From Caballeronia sordidicola (lineage in GTDB: Bacteria > Pseudomonadota > Gammaproteobacteria > Burkholderiales > Burkholderiaceae): a stretch of DNA of 64,000 nucleotides. The stretch covers positions 1-64,000 of the forward strand of contig NZ_MTHB01000204.1 of NCBI RefSeq assembly GCF_002220365.1. Reading direction: 5' to 3'. Position numbers and translations under genes: made by a program. Under the pieces are notes generated by a model. The model made no database searches. It was not told where the DNA came from and worked only from the letters and a program-made list of their open reading frames with translations. The stretch's first letter is position 1. Each line of letters begins with the position of its first letter. Below are positions 17,988 through 27,142 of the stretch, piece by piece.

Positions 17988-18776
17988 ATGAGCAAGATTC
18001 ACCCTACCGCGATCATCGAGCCGGGCGCGCAGCTCGACGAATCCGTCGAAGTCGGTCCATACGCGATCGTCGGCCAGCACGTGCAAATTGGCGCGCGCAC
18101 GACTATTGGTTCGCACAGCATAATCGAAGGCCATACGGTCCTGGGTAGCGACAACCGCATCGGCCACTACGCATCCGTCGGCGGCCGGCCGCAGGACATG
18201 AAGTACAAGGACGAGCCCACCCGGCTTGTGATCGGCGAGCGCAACACTATCCGCGAATTCACCACCATTCATACCGGCACGGTGCAGGATACAGGCGTGA
18301 CCACCATCGGCGACGACAACTGGATCATGGCCTACGTGCACGTAGGGCATGATTGCCAGCTTGGCAGCAACATCGTCATGTCGAGCAACGCGCAACTGGC
18401 AGGTCACGTGATCATTGGCGACCATGCCATTGTCGGCGGCATGTCGGGCGTGCATCAGTTCGTGCGCATTGGCGCGCATTCCATGCTGGGCGGTGCGTCC
18501 GCGCTCGTGCAGGACATCCCTCCGTTCGTGATCGCCGCCGGTAACAAGGCTGAGCCGCACGGTATCAACGTGGAAGGGCTGCGTCGCCGTGGCTTCTCGG
18601 CTGAGGCTATTTCGGCGCTGCGTTCGGCGTATCGCGTGGTGTACAAGAGCGGCGCGACGCTGGAAGAAGCGAAAGTGCAATTACGTGAACTCGCTTCCGC
18701 AGGTGGAGACGGCGACGCGCCCGTCACGGCGCTGGCCGATTTTATCGACGCCTCGCAGCGCGGCATCATCCGTTGA
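17988..18776 (+). CDS. lpxA: UDP-N-acetylglucosamine O-acyltransferase
   Basis: First step of lipid A synthesis, transferring a hydroxyacyl chain from ACP to UDP-GlcNAc. The 262-residue product is a left-handed parallel beta-helix of hexapeptide repeats with a helical C-terminal domain. The catalytic His lies in the VHVGHDCQLG / GHVIIGDHAIVGG region, as in the family, and GGRPQDMKYKDE is the usual substrate loop. Its TGA stop overlaps a possible TTG start of lpxB. Confidence 0.97.
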   Translation: MSKIHPTAIIEPGAQLDESVEVGPYAIVGQHVQIGARTTIGSHSIIEGHTVLGSDNRIGHYASVGGRPQDMKYKDEPTRLVIGERNTIREFTTIHTGTVQDTGVTTIGDDNWIMAYVHVGHDCQLGSNIVMSSNAQLAGHVIIGDHAIVGGMSGVHQFVRIGAHSMLGGASALVQDIPPFVIAAGNKAEPHGINVEGLRRRGFSAEAISALRSAYRVVYKSGATLEEAKVQLRELASAGGDGDAPVTALADFIDASQRGIIR

Positions 18777-18787
18777 CCGAGCGCTCG

Positions 18788-19954
18788 ATGACGCTGGCCC
18801 CCGCCCCCCTGCGCGTTGCGATGGTGGCGGGCGAGCCGTCAGGCGATCTGCTCGCGGCTTCCCTGCTTGAGGGCTTGAACGAGCGTTTGCCGGCCGGCAC
18901 GCAGTTCAACGGGATCGGCGGTCCACGCATGACGGCCGCGGGTTTCGACGCCCACTGGCCGATGGACAAGCTGACGGTGCGGGGTTATGTCGAAGCGCTC
19001 AAGCATATTCCCGAGATCCTGGGCATTCGCAACGAGCTCAAGCGGCAACTGCTCGCGGAGCCGCCGTCGGTGTTTATCGGCGTGGATGCGCCCGATTTCA
19101 ATTTTGGTCTCGAACACGCGTTGCGCGACGCCGGTATTCCGACAGTGCATTTCGTGTGTCCGTCGATCTGGGCGTGGCGCGGCGGACGGATCAAGAAGAT
19201 CGTCAAAGCTGTCGATCACATGCTGTGCGTGTTCCCGTTCGAACCGGCGCTGATGGAGAAGGCGGGCATTGCGTCCACCTACGTGGGCCATCCGCTCGCC
19301 GATGAAATCCCGCTCGTGCCTGACGTTGAAGGCGCGCGCCGCGCATTGGGCTTGGCGGAGGGCGGCCCGATCATCGCGGTGTTGCCCGGTAGCCGGCGTT
19401 CCGAGATCGCGCTGATCGGCCCGACCTTTTTCGACGCGATGGAGCTCATGCAGCTTCGCGAACCCGGTGTGCGTTTCGTGATGCCGGCGGCGACTGCTGC
19501 GTTGCGCGAATTGCTGCAGCCGCTGGTTGCCGCGCATCCGAATCTCGCGCTGACGATCACTGAAGGCAAGGCTCAGGTGGCGATGACTGCCGCCGACGCC
19601 ATCCTGGTCAAGAGCGGCACCGTGACGCTGGAAGCAGCGCTGCTTAAAAAGCCGATGGTCATCTCGTACAAGGTGCCTTGGCTGACGGGCCAGATCATGC
19701 AGCGGCAGGGTTATTTGCCGTATGTCGGCTTGCCGAATATTCTGGCCGGGCGGTTTGTCGTGCCGGAGATTCTCCAGCATTTCGCCACGCCCGAAGCGCT
19801 TGCCGACGCCACGCTGAAACAGTTGAATGACGATGCGAACCGCGCGACACTGACGGAAATCTTCACGGAAATGCATCACGCGCTGCGTCAGAACACGGCT
19901 CAACGCGCTGCGCAGGCCGTGGCGCAGGTGCTGGAAACGAGGAGGCCGCGGTAA
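18788..19954 (+). CDS. lpxB: Lipid-A-disaccharide synthase
   Basis: Joins lipid X and UDP-diacylglucosamine to make the lipid A disaccharide at the inner membrane. The product is a GT19-family glycosyltransferase of 388 residues from the ATG at 18788. It has VAMVAGEPSGDLLAASLL near the N-terminus, FVCPSIWAWRGGRI and VLPGSRRSEI in the middle, and the UDP-binding KSGTVTLEAALLKKPMVISY. A TTG at 18773, overlapping the lpxA stop, would add five residues and cannot be excluded. It ends with TAATG shared with rnhB. Confidence 0.95.
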   Translation: MTLAPAPLRVAMVAGEPSGDLLAASLLEGLNERLPAGTQFNGIGGPRMTAAGFDAHWPMDKLTVRGYVEALKHIPEILGIRNELKRQLLAEPPSVFIGVDAPDFNFGLEHALRDAGIPTVHFVCPSIWAWRGGRIKKIVKAVDHMLCVFPFEPALMEKAGIASTYVGHPLADEIPLVPDVEGARRALGLAEGGPIIAVLPGSRRSEIALIGPTFFDAMELMQLREPGVRFVMPAATAALRELLQPLVAAHPNLALTITEGKAQVAMTAADAILVKSGTVTLEAALLKKPMVISYKVPWLTGQIMQRQGYLPYVGLPNILAGRFVVPEILQHFATPEALADATLKQLNDDANRATLTEIFTEMHHALRQNTAQRAAQAVAQVLETRRPR

Positions 19955-20691
19955 TGGCGAAGATCGTCGTGAAAGGCGTGGTACGGCGCGCGGGGCGGCA
20001 AGCACTGCAGCCTGCGTTCGACTTCGACGTCGACATGCCGTCCGACGTCATTTGCGGCGTGGACGAAGCCGGCCGTGGCCCGCTGGCGGGTCCCGTGGTT
20101 GCGGCGGCGGTGATCTTCGATCCATCGAAACCCAAGATTCGCGGACTCGATGACTCGAAGGTGCTGAGCGCCAAGAAGCGCGAGGAGTTGTACGAGAAGA
20201 TCATCGACCGTGCGCTGGCCTATAGCGTGGCTTCGGCGACGGTCGACGAAATCGACACGATCAACATTCTCCATGCCACCATGCTCGCGATGAAACGCGC
20301 CGTGGAAGGGCTGTCGGTTACGCCGACGGTCGCGAAGATCGACGGTAACCGGTGTCCCCAGTTGTCGATGCGCTCGGTGGCTGTTATTGGCGGCGACGCG
20401 TTGATCGCGCAGATTTCGGCGGCTTCCATTCTGGCCAAAGTCACGCGCGACCGGATGCTGCTGCAATTGCACGAAGTTCACCCCGTTTATGGTTTCGATG
20501 CCCACGCCGGTTACGGCACGCCGCAGCACCTGAGGGCGTTGCTTGAACACGGGCCTTGCGAGCATCATCGGCGTTCGTTTGCGCCTGTTCGTGAGGCGCA
20601 TGCGCGCTTGGGCACGGCGTTGCCGGTTGTTGCGGCCGGGGTGCTTGAAGCGGCTGCCGCGGAGCAAGGCGTCGACGCTCCTCCGTTCTGA
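19954..20691 (+). CDS. rnhB: Ribonuclease HII
   Basis: Cleaves RNA in RNA/DNA hybrids and single ribonucleotides in DNA. The product has the type-2 RNase H signature GVDEAGRGPLAGPV, with catalytic Asp37 and Glu38, the DG motif in KIDGNR and the Asp in SILAKVTRDRM. At 245 residues it carries a short N-terminal and a longer C-terminal extension relative to E. coli (198 aa). Its ATG overlaps the lpxB stop by one base, a tight translational coupling seen widely for lpxB-rnhB. Confidence 0.96.
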   Translation: MAKIVVKGVVRRAGRQALQPAFDFDVDMPSDVICGVDEAGRGPLAGPVVAAAVIFDPSKPKIRGLDDSKVLSAKKREELYEKIIDRALAYSVASATVDEIDTINILHATMLAMKRAVEGLSVTPTVAKIDGNRCPQLSMRSVAVIGGDALIAQISAASILAKVTRDRMLLQLHEVHPVYGFDAHAGYGTPQHLRALLEHGPCEHHRRSFAPVREAHARLGTALPVVAAGVLEAAAAEQGVDAPPF

Positions 20692-20702
20692 ATTCTCCCC
20701 AC

Positions 20703-21488
20703 GTGAAATCCATTACCTCGCGGGATAACCCGCTTTACAAGCGCCTGAAGGCGCTCGCCGGATCGACCTCGCAGCAGCGCCGCAGTGGCCACGCTTTGCT
20801 CGAAGGGCTGCATCTCGCCAGTGCTTATCTCGACGCGGAAGGGCAGCCAGAGACGTGCGTTGTGACCGAGGGTGCGCTTGAGCACGATGAAGCGCGGCAG
20901 ATTGTCGGCCGGATCGATCCTGCGCATGTTTATACGTTGCCCGATGCTTTGTTCGGACAACTATCGAGTGTCGTGCATGGTGTGGGGATGGTGTTGCTGG
21001 TCGAGAAAATCGCGCCATCGTTGCCCGAACGCATCACTGGGACGTGTCTGGTTCTCGATGGTATCCAGGATGCCGGCAATGTCGGATCCATCTTGCGGAG
21101 CGCCGCAGCGGCCGGCGTTCAGCATGTGTTTTGCGTACCCGGGACGGTGTTCGCGTGGTCATCGAAGGTGCTGAGGGCGGGTATGGGCGCGCATTTCCTG
21201 CTCGGCATTTATGAGGACGTCGAACCGGCGGAGTTATTGTCGCGACTCGCGCCCGAGGTGCGGGTGACCATCACTGATTCGCACGGCGCAAAAGCGATCT
21301 ACGATACCGATTTGTCAGGGCCTGTGGCCTGGGTCATGGGCAACGAAGGCGCGGGCGTCTCGCCATTCTGGCGCGACCACGCGACGCTTCGGGTGACCAT
21401 TCCCCAGCCGGGCGGCATGGAGTCGCTGAATGTGGCGGCGGCTGCTGCGATTTGCATCTTTGAACAGTGCCGGCAGCAACGCCGATAG
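20703..21488 (+). CDS. SpoU/TrmH-family RNA 2'-O-methyltransferase
   Basis: A SAM-dependent 2'-O-ribose methyltransferase of the SPOUT (trefoil-knot) class. The 261-residue product has an N-terminal substrate-binding domain (about 1-95) and the three SpoU motifs: LDGIQDAGNVGSILRSA, VMGNEGAGVS and PQPGGMESLNVAAAAAI. The start is GTG at 20703, 11 bp after rnhB. The exact rRNA or tRNA target is not decided by sequence; RlmB-like assignment is possible but the N-terminal domain is divergent, so I give no symbol. A strong bidirectional terminator follows. Confidence 0.92.
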   Translation: MKSITSRDNPLYKRLKALAGSTSQQRRSGHALLEGLHLASAYLDAEGQPETCVVTEGALEHDEARQIVGRIDPAHVYTLPDALFGQLSSVVHGVGMVLLVEKIAPSLPERITGTCLVLDGIQDAGNVGSILRSAAAAGVQHVFCVPGTVFAWSSKVLRAGMGAHFLLGIYEDVEPAELLSRLAPEVRVTITDSHGAKAIYDTDLSGPVAWVMGNEGAGVSPFWRDHATLRVTIPQPGGMESLNVAAAAAICIFEQCRQQRR

Positions 21489-21518
21489 TCGCGATGGCCG
21501 TCGCGTGAGTTCGCAAAA

Positions 21519-21550
21519 AAGCCGTTTTCAACCTTCGTTGAAAACGGCTT
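21519..21550. terminator. Bidirectional terminator between the SpoU methyltransferase and ppsR
   Basis: Perfect 14-bp stem AAGCCGTTTTCAAC with loop CTTC, flanked by six A on the left and three T on the right. It serves the plus-strand operon and, with the better U-run, the minus-strand ppsR. Confidence 0.93.
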
Positions 21551-21580
21551 TCGCCTATATGCCCACCATACCAACCGATA

Positions 21581-22399
21581 TCAATAATACGATGGCCGTT
21601 CCAGCCGGATCTCCTGCAGGATGGTCGTGGCGATTTCCTCGATCGACTTATGCGTCGACGATAACCACTTGACCCCCTCGCGTTTCATCATCGCTTCGGC
21701 TTCGTTGATCTCATAGCGGCAGTTCTCCAGCGCCGCATATTTACTCCCCGGCCGACGCTCATTGCGAATCTCCGCCAGCCGCTGCGGATCGATCGACAAG
21801 CCAAACATCTTTTCCTTATACGGCAGCAACGGCGTCGGCAACCGTCCACGCTCAAAATCTTCCGGAATCAACGGATAATTCGCTGCTTTGACACCGTACT
21901 GCATCGCCAGATAAAGCGACGTTGGCGTCTTGCCGCTGCGCGACACACCAACCAGGATCACATCGGCATCGGACAGATTGCGATTTGACTGGCCGTCGTC
22001 GTGCGCCAGCGAAAAATTGATCGCCTCGATCCGGTTCTTGTATTCCTCCGTATCCGCGTTCTGGTGAACCCGGCCCATCGCGTGCGTCGACTTGATGTCG
22101 AGTTCCAGTTCCAGCGGCTCGATAAACGTCTGGAACATGTTCAGAACCAGCGCATTGGAGCGCCTCACGATCTCGTTCGACGCGCTGTCCACCAGCGTGG
22201 TGAACACAATCGGCCGACGGCCGTCAAGCGACACCGCCTCGTTGATCTTGGCGATAGTCGCATGCGCCTTCTCGGTCGAATCGACAAACGGCACGCGCAC
22301 GAGCCGGAATTTCTGGTCGAACTGGGACAGGATCGAATGCGCGAATGTCTCGGCAGTGATCCCGGTGCCATCGGAAACGATGAATACGGTAGGCGGCAT
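21581..22399 (-). CDS. ppsR: PEP synthase regulatory protein (bifunctional kinase / pyrophosphorylase)
   Basis: DUF299-family enzyme that inactivates PEP synthase by ADP-dependent threonine phosphorylation and reactivates it by phosphate-dependent removal. The 272-residue product has the P-loop-like GVSRSGKTPTSLYLA at about residues 150-165 and the conserved start TVFIVSDGTGITAET. It is divergent from its target gene ppsA, which fixes the assignment. Confidence 0.96.
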   Translation of the reverse strand: MPPTVFIVSDGTGITAETFAHSILSQFDQKFRLVRVPFVDSTEKAHATIAKINEAVSLDGRRPIVFTTLVDSASNEIVRRSNALVLNMFQTFIEPLELELDIKSTHAMGRVHQNADTEEYKNRIEAINFSLAHDDGQSNRNLSDADVILVGVSRSGKTPTSLYLAMQYGVKAANYPLIPEDFERGRLPTPLLPYKEKMFGLSIDPQRLAEIRNERRPGSKYAALENCRYEINEAEAMMKREGVKWLSSTHKSIEEIATTILQEIRLERPSYY

Positions 22400-23069
22400 C
22401 GGCGTTGAGGGTCGTGAAATTACGTGAAATGAATTGACGGTGATTATGGTCGGCTAACGGGTCGATTAGTCGACCGGACGAAATGACGCAAAAAGACGCT
22501 AAAGGATGCTAAGGGCCCTAAGGGCCCTAGTGTGAGCCCTAGTGTGAGCCCGACTATGAGCGCCCATCGACATCGCGCCGGGCGCGGCGTCAGGCTGACA
22601 ACTCCAAACTAAGCATCCACTAAAACACCCGATGTGCGCCGCCACACCATCCACGTGTGAAGGGTCTCATTACGCAGCGCTTTTATGCCCCGCGATGAAA
22701 CATTTTCAAGAGTTAGCACGGTAGAATAGCGGCAACCTGTTCGATAAGCAATTGCGGACGATTAATCATCGATTGAGTGAAATTGTCGCCCATTCGTGCG
22801 TTTTCGAAACAATACGTAGATTTTATGGGCAGTTTTAACTGATATCGATGTGTTTCGAAGTCGTGTTTTTCAGCATCGCGACGTGGTTTGGCAGGACTCA
22901 CGTTCCGGTGCATACACGATACGTCACGCCCCCAACGGCGCGTGGATCGAAACATGCGGCATGTGCTTATCAAACAGGTTATGCAGGTTGCGGTACGCGC
23001 CCCCAAATAAGCGCCACCGCTTCGAGCCCACTTGCATGATCGTGAATTCCATCCACCTTAGGGGCTTAC
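22400..23069. promoter_or_regulatory. Divergent ppsR/ppsA control region
   Basis: This 670-bp gap is unusually long and more AT-rich toward ppsA. It holds a direct repeat CGTGAAAT at 22413-22420 and 22423-22430 close to the ppsR start, a block of short tandem repeats at 22511-22551, and two TTTCGAA patches near 22803 and 22851. No convincing small gene is seen: the 97-codon minus-strand frame at 22713-23006 is Cys/Arg-rich and not protein-like. I could not place promoter hexamers with confidence. Confidence 0.5.
22511..22551. repeat. Two adjacent short tandem duplications upstream of ppsA
   Basis: AAGGGCCCT occurs twice in tandem (22511-22528) and is followed by AGTGTGAGCCC(T) twice in tandem (22529-22551). 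Each AAGGGCCCT contains the palindrome AGGGCCCT. Confidence 0.95.
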
Positions 23070-25475
23070 ATGACTAACGAAGCTAACGTTGCAAAGGACC
23101 AGGCGTATGTAGTTCCATTCGAGCAGTTGCGAATGACCGACGTCGACATTGTCGGCGGCAAGAATGCGTCGCTCGGCGAGATGATCAGCCAGCTCGCCGA
23201 AGCCGGCGTGCAGGTGCCCACTGGTTTTGCGACCACGGCACAGGCATTTCGCGACTTCTTGAATCACAATAACCTGACCGAACGCATCGCCAAACGTCTG
23301 GAACTCTTCGACGTGGACGACGTGAAAGCCTTGGCCGAAGCCGGCAAGGAGATCCGCCAATGGATCGTCGACGCGCCGATGCAACCGCGCCTCGAAGAAT
23401 TGATTCGCAAAGGCTTCGACACGCTTCAGGCCAGCTCGCCGGACGAGCTGTCGTTCGCGGTGCGCTCTTCGGCGACTGCCGAAGACTTGCCGGATGCATC
23501 GTTCGCGGGTCAGCAGGAAAGCTATCTGAACGTAGTTGGCATCGACGAAGTGCTCGATCGCATGAAGCACGTGTTCGCGTCGCTGTATAACGACCGCGCT
23601 ATTTCGTACCGGGTGCACAAGGGCTTTACCCACGCTGAAGTCGCGTTGTCGGCAGGTGTGCAGCGTATGGTCCGCTCGGACGTGGGCGCGGCCGGCGTGA
23701 TGTTCACACTCGATACCGAATCAGGCTTCAAGGACGCCGTGTTCATTACGTCGAGCTATGGCCTGGGCGAAACGGTCGTGCAGGGCGCCGTGAATCCGGA
23801 CGAGTTCTACGTCTTCAAGACCACGCTCGCACAAGGCAAGTACCCGATCATCCGTCGTTCGATCGGCTCGAAGCTCATCAAGATGGAATTTACGAACGCT
23901 GGCGAAGCCGGCCGAGTGAAGACCGTCGACGTGTCGCACGAACAGCGCAACCGCTTTTCCATCACCGACGAAGACGTGATCCAGCTCGCGAAGTACGCGG
24001 TGATCATCGAAAAGCATTATCAACGTCCGATGGACATCGAGTGGGGCAAGGACGGTCGCGACGGCAAGATCTTCATTCTCCAGGCGCGTCCGGAAACGGT
24101 GAAGAGCCAGGCTGCGGGCAAGGCTGAAATGCGCTTCAAGCTGAAGGGCCAGTCGAACGTGCTGGCTACCGGCCGGGCTATCGGCCAGAAGATCGGCGCA
24201 GGTCCGGTGCGCGTGATTCACGACCCGTCGGAGATGGATCGTGTTCAGCCCGGCGACGTGCTGGTGGCCGACATGACCGACCCGAACTGGGAGCCGGTGA
24301 TGAAGCGTGCATCGGCGATCGTGACCAATCGCGGCGGGCGCACCTGCCACGCGGCCATCATCGCGCGCGAACTCGGCGTGCCGGCCGTGGTGGGTTGCGG
24401 CGACGCAACCGACATGCTGAAGGAAGGCCAGTTGGTGACGGTGTCGTGCGCGGAAGGCGACGAAGGCAAGATCTACGACGGTCTGCTCGAAACTGAAGTG
24501 ACCGAAGTCGAGCGCGGCGAACTGCCCGAAATTCCGGTCAAGATCATGATGAACGTCGGCAATCCTCAGCTCGCGTTCGACTTCTCGCATCTGCCGAATG
24601 CAGGCGTGGGCCTGGCGCGGCTCGAGTTCATCATCAACAACAACATCGGCGTGCATCCGAGGGCGATTCTCGAGTACCCGAACGTTGATGCCGACCTGAA
24701 GAAAGCCGTGGAAAGCGTCGCGCGGGGCCATGCGTCGCCGCGAGCGTTCTACGTCGACAAGCTGACCGAAGGTATCGCGACAATCGCGGCGGCGTTCTAT
24801 CCGAAGCCGGTGATCGTGCGCCTGTCCGACTTCAAGTCGAACGAGTACAAGAAACTGATCGGCGGTTCACGTTACGAGCCGGACGAAGAGAACCCAATGC
24901 TCGGCTTCCGGGGCGCATCGCGTTACATCTCGCAGGATTTCGCCGAAGCCTTCCAGATGGAATGTATTGCGTTGAAGAAAGTGCGCGAAGAGATGGGCCT
25001 CGACAACGTCGAGATCATGGTGCCGTTCGTGCGCACGTTGGCGCAGGCTGAGAAGGTCGTTGGCCTGCTCGAGAAGTTCGGCCTGAAACGCGGCGTGAAC
25101 GGTCTGCGGTTGATCATGATGTGCGAGATTCCGTCGAATGCCATCCTGGCTGAAGAGTTCTTGCAGTTCTTCGACGGTTTCTCGATCGGATCGAACGACC
25201 TGACGCAGCTGACGCTGGGTCTGGACCGCGATTCGGGCATGGAGTTGCTCGCAGTCGACTTTGACGAACGTGACCCGGCTGTGAAGTTCATGCTGAAGCG
25301 CGCTATCGAAACATGTCTGCGGCTGAACAAGTACGTGGGCATTTGCGGTCAAGGCCCGTCGGACCATCCGGACCTCGCCGAATGGCTTGCGAAGGAAGGC
25401 ATTGAGTCGATGTCGCTGAATCCGGACACGATTATCGACACTTGGAAGACGCTGGCAAAGACGTTGAACAAGTAA
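23070..25475 (+). CDS. ppsA: Phosphoenolpyruvate synthase
   Basis: Makes PEP from pyruvate and ATP (giving AMP and Pi) for gluconeogenesis. The 801-residue product shows the ATP-grasp N-terminal domain (VGGKNASLGEM, RSSATAEDLPDASFAGQQES), the swivelling phosphohistidine domain GGRTCHAAIIAREL with catalytic His at residue 427, and the PEP/pyruvate barrel ending in the catalytic Cys region GICGQGPSDHP near 759. The start ATG (MTNEANVAKDQ) is the only plausible one. A rho-independent terminator follows at 25557-25583. Confidence 0.98.
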   Translation: MTNEANVAKDQAYVVPFEQLRMTDVDIVGGKNASLGEMISQLAEAGVQVPTGFATTAQAFRDFLNHNNLTERIAKRLELFDVDDVKALAEAGKEIRQWIVDAPMQPRLEELIRKGFDTLQASSPDELSFAVRSSATAEDLPDASFAGQQESYLNVVGIDEVLDRMKHVFASLYNDRAISYRVHKGFTHAEVALSAGVQRMVRSDVGAAGVMFTLDTESGFKDAVFITSSYGLGETVVQGAVNPDEFYVFKTTLAQGKYPIIRRSIGSKLIKMEFTNAGEAGRVKTVDVSHEQRNRFSITDEDVIQLAKYAVIIEKHYQRPMDIEWGKDGRDGKIFILQARPETVKSQAAGKAEMRFKLKGQSNVLATGRAIGQKIGAGPVRVIHDPSEMDRVQPGDVLVADMTDPNWEPVMKRASAIVTNRGGRTCHAAIIARELGVPAVVGCGDATDMLKEGQLVTVSCAEGDEGKIYDGLLETEVTEVERGELPEIPVKIMMNVGNPQLAFDFSHLPNAGVGLARLEFIINNNIGVHPRAILEYPNVDADLKKAVESVARGHASPRAFYVDKLTEGIATIAAAFYPKPVIVRLSDFKSNEYKKLIGGSRYEPDEENPMLGFRGASRYISQDFAEAFQMECIALKKVREEMGLDNVEIMVPFVRTLAQAEKVVGLLEKFGLKRGVNGLRLIMMCEIPSNAILAEEFLQFFDGFSIGSNDLTQLTLGLDRDSGMELLAVDFDERDPAVKFMLKRAIETCLRLNKYVGICGQGPSDHPDLAEWLAKEGIESMSLNPDTIIDTWKTLAKTLNK

Positions 25476-25556
25476 GCGCGATAAGTAAGCGCAATACGTA
25501 CGACATGCCGCTGCATCGAAAGGGTATCAACCTTTCAAAACAGTAAGCGTGCTATA

Positions 25557-25583
25557 ACACCCCGGACGTTCCGGGGTGTTTTT
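25557..25583 (+). terminator. Terminator after ppsA
   Basis: Stem ACACCCCGGA / TCCGGGGTGT with loop CGT and a T-run. A second, T-less hairpin GAAAGG...CCTTTC stands just upstream at 25518-25536. The T-run ends only a few bases before the Shine-Dalgarno of nfeD. Confidence 0.93.
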
Positions 25584-25598
25584 GTTTGGAGGAATCGC

Positions 25599-26027
25599 AT
25601 GGCTGCTAACGGACTTTTCTGGTGGATCGGCGCCGGGGTGCTCGTGCTGCTCGAGCTGATGTCCGGTACGTTTTATCTGTTGATGGTGGCGGTCGGTTTT
25701 ATCGCGGGCGGAATCGCACATTTGTTTGGAGCGGGTCTGGAGATCGAGCTGCTGGTGGCGGCTCTGGTCGCGATGATCGCCGTCACTGTTTTGCGGCGCT
25801 CGAAGCTGGGACACGTTACCCGGCGCGATGCATCGCATGATCCGGGCGTGAACCTGGATATTGGCGAGACGCTGAAGGTGAACGAGTGGCATGAGGGCCG
25901 CGCGCGGGCGCTGTATCGCGGGGCGGAATGGGACATTGAACTGGCGCCCGGGGAGACTGAAGGCGCGCATATGTACAGGATCACGGCGTTTTCCGGCAAC
26001 ACGCTGGTGGTTGCGGCAACACGCTGA
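25599..26027 (+). CDS. NfeD-like membrane protein
   Basis: NfeD family members pair with SPFH/stomatin proteins and are thought to help organise membrane microdomains. The 142-residue product has two to three hydrophobic segments (about residues 5-25, 27-47 and 48-65) followed by a soluble OB-fold domain (about 75-142) with GETLKVNEWHEGRARALYRGAEWD. An excellent GGAGG stands 7 nt before the ATG. The stomatin-like gene follows after 57 bp, the expected partner. Confidence 0.92.
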   Translation: MAANGLFWWIGAGVLVLLELMSGTFYLLMVAVGFIAGGIAHLFGAGLEIELLVAALVAMIAVTVLRRSKLGHVTRRDASHDPGVNLDIGETLKVNEWHEGRARALYRGAEWDIELAPGETEGAHMYRITAFSGNTLVVAATR

Positions 26028-26084
26028 GAAGGTGGAACGGGGTTGAAGCTTTCCTAAGTAAGACACGCATAACAAGGAGTAGAA

Positions 26085-27026
26085 ATGGACGTGACTATCA
26101 TCGGGGCAATTTTGTTGATTATCGTCATCGCGATCGCCGCGCAGACGATCAAGATCGTGCCGCAACAACACGCATGGGTGCTGGAGCGGCTTGGGCGCTA
26201 TCACGCGACCCTCACGCCGGGGCTGACCATCGTCGTGCCGTTTGTCGACCGCGTGGCCTACAAGCACGTGCTGAAGGAAATTCCGCTGGAAGTGCCGAGC
26301 CAAGTCTGTATCACGCGTGACAACACGCAGTTGCAAGTGGACGGCGTGCTGTACTTTCAGGTGACAGACGCCATGAAGGCGTCGTATGGATCGAGCAACT
26401 TTATTTACGCCATTACGCAGTTGTCGCAGACCACGTTGCGTTCAGTGATCGGCAAGCTCGAACTCGACAAGACCTTCGAAGAGCGCGACTACATCAATCA
26501 CAGCATTGTGACGTCGCTCGATCAGGCTGCGGCGAACTGGGGCGTGAAGGTACTGCGCTATGAAATCAAGGATTTGACGCCGCCGAAGGAAATCCTGCAC
26601 GCGATGCAGGCGCAAATTACGGCCGAGCGTGAGAAGCGGGCGGTGATTGCTGCGTCGGAAGGTCGCAAGCAGGAGCAGATCAATATTGCGTGGGGCGCGC
26701 GTGAGGCGGCCATCCATAAGTCGGAAGGCGAGCGTCAGGCGCAGATCAATCAGGCCGAAGGCGAGGCGTCGGCCATTCTGGCGGTGGCCGTGGCGAATGC
26801 TCAGGCGATTGAGAAGATCGGCGCGGCGATACAGACGGCCGGCGGCATGGAAGCGGTGAACCTGAAGGTTGCCGAGCAGTATGTCACTGCGTTCGGGAAC
26901 ATCGCGAAGCAGGGCAATACGCTGATCGTGCCGGGGAATTTGTCGGAGATGAGTTCGATGATCGCGTCGGCGCTGAGCATCATCAAGGGCGATGGAGCGG
27001 GTGGCGGCGTGATTCGTAAGAGCTGA
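26085..27026 (+). CDS. SPFH/stomatin-family membrane protein (QmcA-like)
   Basis: An inner-membrane scaffold protein forming large oligomers. The 313-residue product has one N-terminal membrane helix (about 5-25), the SPFH/PHB domain (about 26-200, with QQHAWVLERLGRYHATLTPGL and VCITRDNTQLQVDGVLYFQV), and an Ala/Glu-rich coiled region (about 190-260). It matches E. coli QmcA and paraslipin-type proteins more than HflC/HflK. AAGGAG precedes the ATG. Operon with nfeD upstream. Confidence 0.93.
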   Translation: MDVTIIGAILLIIVIAIAAQTIKIVPQQHAWVLERLGRYHATLTPGLTIVVPFVDRVAYKHVLKEIPLEVPSQVCITRDNTQLQVDGVLYFQVTDAMKASYGSSNFIYAITQLSQTTLRSVIGKLELDKTFEERDYINHSIVTSLDQAAANWGVKVLRYEIKDLTPPKEILHAMQAQITAEREKRAVIAASEGRKQEQINIAWGAREAAIHKSEGERQAQINQAEGEASAILAVAVANAQAIEKIGAAIQTAGGMEAVNLKVAEQYVTAFGNIAKQGNTLIVPGNLSEMSSMIASALSIIKGDGAGGGVIRKS

Positions 27027-27073
27027 AGCTTGGCATTAGCCGAATCAGCTTGTTGAATCACCTGACCGTATGA

Positions 27074-27109
27074 AAAAAGGGCGTCGACTCCATGGTCGAC
27101 GCCCTTTTT
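27074..27109. terminator. Bidirectional terminator between the stomatin gene and smpB
   Basis: Perfect stem GGGCGTCGAC / GTCGACGCCC with loop TCCATG, flanked by five A and five T residues, so it works for both the plus-strand stomatin gene and the convergent minus-strand smpB. Confidence 0.95.
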
Positions 27110-27142
27110 GCGTTGGATATCTTACTTTCATTCCGGCGGTGC

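Noticed and set aside
22713..23006. 97-codon minus-strand frame upstream of ppsA
   Set aside because: Cys/Arg-rich with no signature, and located in a divergent promoter region.
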